Source of the DNA: Saprospiraceae bacterium
Lineage (GTDB): Bacteria; Bacteroidota; Bacteroidia; Chitinophagales; Saprospiraceae
Reading direction: 5' to 3'
Assembly: GCA_958295895.1 (NCBI GenBank)
Contig: CATQHI010000009.1
Location: 214,891 to 278,890, forward strand
Length of the DNA stretch: 64,000 nt
Position numbers and translations under genes: made by a program. Each line of letters opens with the position of its first letter. Position 1 is the first letter of the stretch. The notes beneath the pieces were generated by a model that ran no database searches, was not told where the DNA came from, and worked only from the letters and a program-made list of their open reading frames with translations. Positions 56,743-64,000 of this stretch are shown here, one piece after another.

Positions 56743-58428
56743 ATGTCCCACGTATCCTTCCCCGACTTCCAGTACCAACGCCCCGACCTCGACCGCCTCG
56801 AAGCCGCCTTCCAGGCCGTGCTCGAAGAACTCAAGACCGCCGAAACCCTCAGCGACGCCAGCGCCGCCGTAGAGCAGATCGACGCCATCCGCGCCAGCGT
56901 AGCTACGGCCTACAATATTGGCTACATCCGCTACTCGATCAATACGCGGGATGAATTTTACCGGGCCGAAAAAGACTGGTTCGATGAGCACCTGCCGCGC
57001 ACCGAACAGTGGCGGGTCGATTACTACCGCGCCCTGCTCGACTCGCCCCACCGGGAGGCCCTGGAGCAGCACTTCGGTCCCCAACTGTTCGACTCGGCGA
57101 AGGTGAGCATCAATACCTTTCGGCCGGAGATCCTGGAGGAGCTACAGGCGGTGAATAAGCTGAGTAGCGAGTTTACCCAACTGCGCGGCGGGGCAGAGAT
57201 CGAGCTGGACGGCAAGACCTATAACCTGAGCAGCATTGCCCCCCTGGAGCAGGTGCCCGACCGCGAGAAGCGTAAGGAAGCCAGCACGGCGAAGTGGGAC
57301 TGGTTTGCCGGCCACCGCGAGCGCTTCGAGGCTATCTACGCTAAGATGGTAAAGCTGCGCACGGAGATGGCCCACAAGCTCGACTACGCCAACTACGTCG
57401 GCCTGGGCTACGCCAACATGAACCGCACCGACTACGGCCCCGACGAGGTAGCCAACTTCCGCCGTCAGATCCGGGAATACATCGTGCCCATCGCCCAGCG
57501 GCTGTACGAGAAGCAGCGCGAGCGGCTCGGGGTGGAGCGGCTGCACTACTACGACCTGGGCTTCCGCTTCCCGGACGGTAATCCCAAGCCGCAGGGCAGC
57601 CCGGCCGAGATCGTAGCCCACGCCGACAAGATGTACAAGGAGCTGAGCCCCGATACCGGTGAGTTCTTCCAGTACCTGCAGGATGCTAAACTGATGGACC
57701 TGGAAGCTAAGGACGGCAAGGCCCCCGGCGGCTACTGCACCTTCATCAATGAGTACCAGGCCCCCTACATTTTTTCCAACTTCAACGGTACGAGCCACGA
57801 CATCGACGTGCTCACTCACGAGTTCGGCCACGCCTTCCAGGTGTATTCGAGTCGCAATCAGCGGCCGATGGAGTACAACTGGCCCACCTTCGATGCTGCG
57901 GAGATCCACTCCATGAGCATGGAGTTCTTTACCTACCCCTGGATGGAGGGCTTCTTCGGCCCCGACACCGAAAAGTACTACTTCAGCCACGTGGCCGGCT
58001 CCTTCCGCTTCCTGCCCTACGGCTGTGCGGTGGATGAGTTCCAGCACCGGGTCTACGAAAACCCTGACCTCGACAACGCCGGTCGTAATGCCGTGTGGAA
58101 AGAGATGGAGGCCAGCTACCTGCCGCACCTCGACTACAGCGACAACGATCACCTCACCGCCGGCACCTTCTGGCAGAGTCAGGGGCACATCTTTTCGGTG
58201 CCGTTCTACTACATCGACTACTGCCTGGCGCAGATCTGTGCCTTCCAGTTCTTCCTGAAGGATGAGAAGGACCACGCGAGTGCGTGGGCCGACTACGTGC
58301 GGCTGTGTAAGGCCGGCGGCTCTAGGTCCTTCCTGCAACTGGTGGAGCTCGCCGGACTGGAAAATCCCTTCGAGGATGGCGTGGTGGAGAAGATCGCCAA
58401 CCGGATGCGGGAGCGGCTGGATGTCTGA
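56743..58428 (+). CDS. M3 family oligoendopeptidase F-like
   Basis: DIDVLTHEFGHAFQVYSSR (HExxH) and FDAAEIHSMSMEFFTYPW. Confidence 0.93.
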   Translation: MSHVSFPDFQYQRPDLDRLEAAFQAVLEELKTAETLSDASAAVEQIDAIRASVATAYNIGYIRYSINTRDEFYRAEKDWFDEHLPRTEQWRVDYYRALLDSPHREALEQHFGPQLFDSAKVSINTFRPEILEELQAVNKLSSEFTQLRGGAEIELDGKTYNLSSIAPLEQVPDREKRKEASTAKWDWFAGHRERFEAIYAKMVKLRTEMAHKLDYANYVGLGYANMNRTDYGPDEVANFRRQIREYIVPIAQRLYEKQRERLGVERLHYYDLGFRFPDGNPKPQGSPAEIVAHADKMYKELSPDTGEFFQYLQDAKLMDLEAKDGKAPGGYCTFINEYQAPYIFSNFNGTSHDIDVLTHEFGHAFQVYSSRNQRPMEYNWPTFDAAEIHSMSMEFFTYPWMEGFFGPDTEKYYFSHVAGSFRFLPYGCAVDEFQHRVYENPDLDNAGRNAVWKEMEASYLPHLDYSDNDHLTAGTFWQSQGHIFSVPFYYIDYCLAQICAFQFFLKDEKDHASAWADYVRLCKAGGSRSFLQLVELAGLENPFEDGVVEKIANRMRERLDV

Positions 58429-59629
58429 GGGTATGGGGATCAAGCCCCGCCTTTCCCTCCTCCTCTTCCTTCAATTCGCCGTCTGGTCGAGCTGGCTCAT
58501 CAATCTGGGCACTTACCTGCTACAGAGCCTACACTTCACGGGCCTGCAAGTAGGTATGATCTACGCCACCAACGCCGTAGCCGCTACGGTGACCCCGCCC
58601 CTTATGGGGTTCCTAGCCGACCGTAGCTTCGCCAGCGAGCGGCTCATGAGCGTACTCAACACGATCGGGGGCGTGGCGCTCATCGCCTGCTACTTCACGA
58701 CCAGCTTCCCCTGGTTCTACGGCTGGATGCTGCTGTTCAACCTTTGTTTCATCCCCACCTTCAGTCTGGCCGCGGCCATGTGCTTTCATCACCTGCGGGA
58801 GCCGGCCGAGGAGTACCCCTGGGTGCGGGTGTGGGGCACGGTGAGCTTCATGCTAGTAGGCGTGGCGCTGAGTGTGTTCGGGGTGGAGAACTCGGCGCTA
58901 CCCGTCCTGGCCGGGGGTATCGGGTCGCTAGGGCTGGCCGTGTACTGTCGGTTTTTGCCGCACACGCCGCCGCAGTCGGGCTTTGACTGGGGGGCGCTAC
59001 GGGGTGGGGAGCTGGCAAAAGTATTCCGGCAGCGGGGCATGGTGGTACTGCTCATTGCGCTCATCGCCAGTTGTATCCCCTCCTCCTTTTACTACAGCTT
59101 CCTCAACCCCTTCCTGAACGAGGTGGGCTGGCCGGCCGCGGCGGCCAAGATGGCGCTGGGGCAGCTATTCGAGATCGGCGTGGTACTGGCCATGCCGTTC
59201 ATCTTCCGGCGCTTCCGCTTTCGGAGCATCATCTTCTGGGGGCTCATGGCCTGGGGACTACGGTATTTCGCCTTCGGACTGGGCCGGCCGGGGGAGCTGG
59301 AATGGCTACTCTACGCCGGCATTGCGGTGCAGGGGGTGGCCTTTGCCTGGATCATCATCGCCGCTCAGATCTACATCGACAACCGGGTGCCACTGGGACT
59401 GCGGAGTACGGCGCAGGGGCTGGTCTCCTTTGCTGACCTCGGGATCGGTGTATTCCTGGGCAGCTGGATTGCCGGCGAGGTGGTCAGTGCTAATACACTA
59501 CCCACGGGGCAGCACGACTGGTGGTCCATCTGGCTGGTGCCGGGCGGCGTGGGGGTGGCAGCGGCGGTGTTCTTCCACCTGGCCTTTCCACGGGAGGGTA
59601 AGCTGCAGGGCGGGGACGCAGGTGCATAG
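58421..59629 (+). CDS. MFS nucleoside:H+ symporter-like permease
   Basis: MGIKPRLSLLLFLQFAVWSSWLINLGTYLLQSLHFTGLQVGMIYATNAVAATVTPPLMGFLADRSFASERLM. Confidence 0.85.
   Translation: MSEGMGIKPRLSLLLFLQFAVWSSWLINLGTYLLQSLHFTGLQVGMIYATNAVAATVTPPLMGFLADRSFASERLMSVLNTIGGVALIACYFTTSFPWFYGWMLLFNLCFIPTFSLAAAMCFHHLREPAEEYPWVRVWGTVSFMLVGVALSVFGVENSALPVLAGGIGSLGLAVYCRFLPHTPPQSGFDWGALRGGELAKVFRQRGMVVLLIALIASCIPSSFYYSFLNPFLNEVGWPAAAAKMALGQLFEIGVVLAMPFIFRRFRFRSIIFWGLMAWGLRYFAFGLGRPGELEWLLYAGIAVQGVAFAWIIIAAQIYIDNRVPLGLRSTAQGLVSFADLGIGVFLGSWIAGEVVSANTLPTGQHDWWSIWLVPGGVGVAAAVFFHLAFPREGKLQGGDAGA
59608..59626 (-). repeat. 19-bp dispersed motif copy (last codons of the MFS symporter gene)
   Basis: gggcggggacgcaggtgca directly before the TAG stop. 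Confidence 0.8.
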
Positions 59630-59637
59630 AAACAAAC

Positions 59638-59674
59638 AAGCCAGTTTTGCCACCGGAAGCAGCGAAACTGGCTT
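59638..59674. terminator. Bidirectional hairpin terminator
   Basis: aagccagttttgc-caccggaagca-gcgaaactggctt, one mismatch; T-rich flank on the minus-strand side. Confidence 0.7.
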
Positions 59675-59795
59675 TATAAACAGACACTATGAACAAACAC
59701 TAGGGCAAAAATAGCGCATATCGCTTTTTGGTTGTCACATACTGCCGTGTTTATCGCTGTATTCGCGAAATTTAACACAGTGCTTACGCTTTGTG

Positions 59796-62339
59796 CTAAA
59801 ACTCCACCTTAAGCCGCAGATTGATCCGCCGCCCCGTGAGTCGGTTGGGCACGGCGAACTGCTGCTGGAAGATGGTCTTGATGAAGGTATTGCCCGCCTG
59901 GTTGCCCACGTTCATCATGTTGAATACCTCCAGACTGAGGTAGGTAGAGCGGGTAAAACGCAGGGGGGAAGTGGCGCGGTTGCGCGAGGTCATCCGGTCG
60001 AAGAGCCGCCAGCTGAAGCCGATGTCGATGCGGTGGTAGGTGTCGAAGCGCAGGGTGTTACGGGTCTCCGTGTTGTTGCCCGGGATACCGAAGGGTAGCC
60101 CGCCGCCGATGGTCAAGTTTACGTGGGTGCGGAAGTTCTCGTTGTTCCGTAGGTAGTCCTGGAAGAAAAGGGCGAGTTGGAAGATCTGGTCGGTCGGCCG
60201 GGGCACGTACTTGACCGTATCGGCGAGCACCTCGCCCTCAGGCCCACGGCCGGTCACCCGCCGGTGGGTTACTCCCCTGAGCTGCTCGCGGGCGCGCAGC
60301 AGACTTAGGTTAAGCCAGCTATCCGCCCCCGGCACGAACTCCCCGTTGAGCCGAAAATCGAGCCCCGCCACGTAGCCACTAGCATCGTTGCGCCCCGCGT
60401 ACTGGATGCGCACGTTCTCGATCTCGTAGCTGACCAGGTCCCAGAGCGATTTGTAGTAGGCCTCGGTGATGAGGCGAAACTTCTTCGGATTGCGCCTGCC
60501 GTAGTAGAAGTCACTGGTCAGGCCGCCCACGATGTGGAAGGACTTTTGGCTCCGTAGGTCGGTATTGACCGTCCCGTCCGGCGCCCGTAGCTCGCGGTAG
60601 AAGGGCTGCTGCTTATAGAGCCCACCGGCCAGCTTATAGGTGATATCCTTCGTGCCACCCAGGGGTTTGTAGAGGAGTTGGACACGGGGACTGATATCGA
60701 TATCACCGTTCAGGTCCCAGGCCACGGCCCGGATGCCGGCACTGAGACGGATATCGGCACGGTCCTCCTGCCGCCAGGTGTAGGTATCCTGGAAAAAGGC
60801 GCTGAAGCGGTTGCTCTGTAGTTCGTTCTCGGTCTTCAGCACGCTGAACAGCCGCACCCCGTCCTCGTCGAAGGGCAGGCTGTAGCCGGCCGAATCCAGG
60901 CGCTCCCACTCGTTGATGTAATCGTTGATGCGCTCGTGCTGCGCCTTCACGCTCCACTGTAAGAAGTGACTCCTGGTGGTCACCGCATCACCCTGGTTCA
61001 GCTCCAGTCCACCCCGCAGCTCGGCGTTGTAGAGCTGAATATCCAGGAAGTTGCGCACGTACTCCTGCTGCTCGCCCGCTCCGACGATATCGGTCACCTC
61101 CCCGAAGGTCTCCGAGCCCAGGCCGGTATCCAGGGAGCCGAGGATGTAGCGCCCCCGGATGGAGATGCCCTCATCCTCGTCACTGCGAAAGGCCGAGGTC
61201 AGGAATTTCAGGAACAGCGGATTGGCCGCCCGCTCCGGAATGTAGGTCAGCGATAGCCCTCCCATCTGGGTCGCGAAGTCGTCCTGCTCCCCGCCGGCAA
61301 AGACCGACTCTAGCCGCAACGTCTCGAAAAAGCCCCCGAAGGCCGTCGACCGCGCCAGGGGCTCGAAGTTGTACACGCTGCGGTTGTAGTTGCCCAGCAC
61401 CCCCAGCTGCAGCGTTTTGCTGAAGTCGTAGGTCACGTAGGCCTGTAGGTCGTAGAAGTTGGGCTGGTACTCTCCCGTCGTCTCCAGCGTACCCAGAATA
61501 TAGCGCGTGGTCTTGTACCGGGCCCCACCCAGGAAGCGCAGCCGCTGGTAATTGGTCTTGCCCAGCTTTTTACTCCCCTCGATGTGCGCCGAGCCCCCCA
61601 GCAGACTGGCATCCAGCGAGGCCCGCAGGCTATCCGGCCGCTTGTACTTGATGTCGAGCACCGAGCTCAGCTTATCGCCGTACCTGGCCTCGAAGCCCCC
61701 CGAACTGAAGCTCAGGCTCCGCATCAGGTTCGGATTGGCAAATGTAAGCCCCTCCTGCTGCCCCTGCCGGATCAGTTGCGGCCGGTAGATCTCGAAGTCG
61801 TTGACGTACACCAGGTTCTCGTCGTAGTTACCGCCCCGCACGTTGTACTGACTGGTCAACTCGCCCCCCGCCCCGCTACTCACCCCCAGGGCAATACTCG
61901 GCAGGATGCTCTCCAGGTTACCGGTCACGGAGGGCAGTAGCCGCAACTGGGCCGGGTCCTCGCGGATCATGCCCCCTTCCTCCACCTTACTCTCGCGTAC
62001 GATCACCTCCAGCCCGCTCTCGATCGGGGCCATAGCCACATCGATTTGCTTACGTCCGCCGGCCGGCAGTTCCTCCACCCGTACCTCCGTCAGCTGGTAG
62101 CCGATGCGACTGAATACCAGTACGAAGGCTTCCCCCGTAGGCACTGCCGTCACGTAGCGACCGTTCTCCGCCGTCTCCACCGCGCTACTCGACCCCTGCA
62201 CGTACACCGTCGCAAAGTCCACGGGCTGATCACTCACCAGGTCCGTCACCCGCCCCGATATAGTAGCCGTCTCCACCTGGGCGCGTACGCCGGTGCAAAC
62301 CATCAGGAGAAGGCAGAGAAACTGTATCGGTAGCCGCAT
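59796..62339 (-). CDS. TonB-dependent receptor with carboxypeptidase-like regulatory domain
   Basis: TISGRVTDLVSDQPVDFATVYVQGSSSAVETAENGRYV; YNVRGGNYDENLVYVNDFEIYRPQL; C-terminal RRINLRLKVEF. Confidence 0.92.
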   Translation of the reverse strand: MRLPIQFLCLLLMVCTGVRAQVETATISGRVTDLVSDQPVDFATVYVQGSSSAVETAENGRYVTAVPTGEAFVLVFSRIGYQLTEVRVEELPAGGRKQIDVAMAPIESGLEVIVRESKVEEGGMIREDPAQLRLLPSVTGNLESILPSIALGVSSGAGGELTSQYNVRGGNYDENLVYVNDFEIYRPQLIRQGQQEGLTFANPNLMRSLSFSSGGFEARYGDKLSSVLDIKYKRPDSLRASLDASLLGGSAHIEGSKKLGKTNYQRLRFLGGARYKTTRYILGTLETTGEYQPNFYDLQAYVTYDFSKTLQLGVLGNYNRSVYNFEPLARSTAFGGFFETLRLESVFAGGEQDDFATQMGGLSLTYIPERAANPLFLKFLTSAFRSDEDEGISIRGRYILGSLDTGLGSETFGEVTDIVGAGEQQEYVRNFLDIQLYNAELRGGLELNQGDAVTTRSHFLQWSVKAQHERINDYINEWERLDSAGYSLPFDEDGVRLFSVLKTENELQSNRFSAFFQDTYTWRQEDRADIRLSAGIRAVAWDLNGDIDISPRVQLLYKPLGGTKDITYKLAGGLYKQQPFYRELRAPDGTVNTDLRSQKSFHIVGGLTSDFYYGRRNPKKFRLITEAYYKSLWDLVSYEIENVRIQYAGRNDASGYVAGLDFRLNGEFVPGADSWLNLSLLRAREQLRGVTHRRVTGRGPEGEVLADTVKYVPRPTDQIFQLALFFQDYLRNNENFRTHVNLTIGGGLPFGIPGNNTETRNTLRFDTYHRIDIGFSWRLFDRMTSRNRATSPLRFTRSTYLSLEVFNMMNVGNQAGNTFIKTIFQQQFAVPNRLTGRRINLRLKVEF

Positions 62340-62397
62340 GTATACTCGCGAGTGAAAAAGCGCAACGGTAAAGGTAGGGGGCTTGGTATGGCCGTCG

Positions 62398-62976
62398 CTA
62401 CTCCAACGGCCAGAAGATCAGCCCCAGCACCTCCACGAACTCGCCGGCATGCCCGTACAGCCCCCGCACCTCCCCCCGGTAGGTCCCATCCGGCCGCTGC
62501 GTCATCAGGGTACGGAAGGTGGTATCGCCGCCCTGCCCCCCGTACTCCGGCGACACGCTGCCGTCCGAAAAGTGAAACTGCACCGCATCGATATACCAGC
62601 CGCCCCGCCCGCTGATGCCGATAAGCTTGGCCCCCTCCGGCACCCGGTAGGCCGGTGCAAAGTCCGCCCCCGCCGGCCGTCCGATGGTATAGGTCTGCCG
62701 CCGCCCCCGCCCCACCCGGTACTGTAGGCGGATGCACTGCACGATCAGAAAATCTGGATTGCCGGTCGTGCCCGCCTCAATCTCCAGCAGCTCACTGCCC
62801 GGTGCCAGAAACTCCTCGGCAAAGGCGGCCGACTCCGTCCCCGTCACCCCACCCACCGGCGCCGAGTAGTGCATCTCGCCCAGTTGCGCCTTGCGGTCCG
62901 GCACCACGAAGCCCGCCCCCCGCTGGCAGCCCCCCAGAAAGATTCCAAAAACTACTAAGACCAGTACTGTCCGCAT
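62398..62976 (-). CDS. Lipoprotein with jacalin-like lectin domain
   Basis: Lipobox IFLGGC; AKLIGISGRGGWYIDAVQFHFSDGS. Confidence 0.6.
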   Translation of the reverse strand: MRTVLVLVVFGIFLGGCQRGAGFVVPDRKAQLGEMHYSAPVGGVTGTESAAFAEEFLAPGSELLEIEAGTTGNPDFLIVQCIRLQYRVGRGRRQTYTIGRPAGADFAPAYRVPEGAKLIGISGRGGWYIDAVQFHFSDGSVSPEYGGQGGDTTFRTLMTQRPDGTYRGEVRGLYGHAGEFVEVLGLIFWPLE

Positions 62977-63071
62977 CCCCCAAACATATACCTTTCTATC
63001 TACCCCCGAAGGGGTCTAACTCGCCGAAGGCGATCTATTTACTACCTTCGCCCCTCCACCAAGCACCCCGC

Positions 63072-63866
63072 ATGGCAACTGTAGTAAGCTTACTGAACCA
63101 CAAAGGCGGCGTCGGCAAGACGACCAGCGCAATCAACATCGGCGCCGGCCTCGTAGAACTAGGCAAGCGCGTCCTGCTGGTCGACCTCGACCCCCAGGCC
63201 AACCTGACCCTGAGCCTCGGCATCCCCCGCCAGCCGGTGACCATCTACGAGAGTATGATGGGCGAGTCCGACCTGGCCCCCTACCAGGTCAAGCCCGGCT
63301 TCGACGTAGTCACCTCGAGCCTCGACCTGTCGAGCGCCGAGATGGAACTGGTCAACGAGGCCGGCCGCGAGTTCATCCTGCGCGAACTCTTTAGTGGAGT
63401 CGATGAGGACTATGACTTCATCATCATCGACTGCCCGCCCAGTCTCGGCCTGCTCACCCTGAACGCCCTGACGAGCAGCCAGCAGGTGATCATCCCGCTA
63501 CAGACGGAATTTCTGGCCATGCAGGGACTGGCCAAGATCAAGCAGGTGATCCAGAAGGTGAAGCTGCGCCTCAACAAGGAGCTCCACATCAGTGGCGTAC
63601 TGGCTACCATGTACGACCAGCGGAAGGTGCTCAACCGCGACGTGGTGGAGACGATCAAGAAGTACTTCGGTCCGCTGATCTTCGACACCTACGTCCGCAA
63701 CAATGTCTCGCTGGCCGAGGCCCCCTCCCAGGGGCAGGACATTTTTACCTACAGCCGGAATAGTCACGGCGCCAAGGACTACCTCAAGGTGTGTAAAGAA
63801 ATCATCGAGCGCACCGAGCAACCCGTGCACCTGCGTCCCCGCCCGAAAAAAGACGTGCCCGCTTAA
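63072..63866 (+). CDS. parA: ParA/Soj family ATPase
   Basis: MATVVSLLNHKGGVGKTTSAINIGAGLVELGKRVLLVDLDPQANLTLSLG; DFIIIDCPPSLGLLTLNAL. Confidence 0.94.
   Translation: MATVVSLLNHKGGVGKTTSAINIGAGLVELGKRVLLVDLDPQANLTLSLGIPRQPVTIYESMMGESDLAPYQVKPGFDVVTSSLDLSSAEMELVNEAGREFILRELFSGVDEDYDFIIIDCPPSLGLLTLNALTSSQQVIIPLQTEFLAMQGLAKIKQVIQKVKLRLNKELHISGVLATMYDQRKVLNRDVVETIKKYFGPLIFDTYVRNNVSLAEAPSQGQDIFTYSRNSHGAKDYLKVCKEIIERTEQPVHLRPRPKKDVPA
63826..63844 (+). repeat. 19-bp dispersed motif copy (3' end of parA)
   Basis: tgcacctgcgtccccgccc, encoding VHLRPRP. Confidence 0.8.
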
Positions 63867-63916
63867 CCCGCTCGGTTCCGGGTGACCGACCCAGGGACCC
63901 CTACCTCCTGACTACC

Positions 63917-64000
63917 ATGGCCAAGAAACGCTTTACCGACGATCTTTCCGGACTCTTTGAGGACAACTACCTCATCGGCGACGACCCCATGGCCGTCACC
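63917..64000 (+). CDS. Start of a further ORF, truncated by the window
   Basis: MAKKRFTDDLSGLFEDNYLIGDDPMAVT, open to the window end, downstream of parA. Confidence 0.5.
   Translation, partial: MAKKRFTDDLSGLFEDNYLIGDDPMAVT

Noticed and set aside
57142-58443. 433-aa minus-strand ORF overlapping pepF
   Set aside because: Antisense shadow of a confident M3 peptidase; hydrophobic/V-rich translation with no family motif.
1-64000. CRISPR arrays, tRNA, rRNA, prophage or known defence islands
   Set aside because: No regularly spaced repeats with spacers, no recognisable tRNA/rRNA stretches, no phage structural genes, integrases or transposases were seen.

Overview
The window is a high-GC chromosomal segment that looks like Bacteroidota (Saprospiria/Lewinella-like). 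Evidence: SusC/SusD pairs, T9SS-type C-terminal domains, TAnnTTTG-like promoters, DUF3127/DUF2911/VPS10-like families. The left half is rich in carbohydrate-degradation genes: a broken GH2, a CE15-like esterase, a CE4-like deacetylase, and a ~15 kb minus-strand polysaccharide-utilisation locus with two SusC/SusD pairs, two GH144/glucoamylase-like proteins and a five-repeat surface protein. The right half is mostly housekeeping: Rsh (RelA/SpoT), Fur, ApaG, ScpA, RpoN, PepF, ParA, LpxD-like. No tRNA, rRNA, CRISPR array or transposase was recognised. The most unusual signals are not genes. (i) Two AAA_14/DUF4143 ATPase genes each have a long palindrome just upstream (one is a perfect 46-bp palindrome), followed by a TAnnTTTA box with the same 4-nt spacing to a possible start codon. 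(ii) A ~19-bp motif, TGCACC(T/C)GCGGCCCCGCCC, is dispersed roughly every 5 kb on both strands; it is read in several frames inside genes and also occurs between genes. (iii) An intergenic family of double mini-hairpins with a TCC/TCT loop. (iv) A second intergenic repeat family (CACAGAGG-type) with a compensatory stem change. Several genes, including rpoN, carry single-base frameshifts, often in 6-bp G/C runs, so sequence errors are likely and should be excluded before calling pseudogenes. All family names come from motif recognition by eye; no database search was run.
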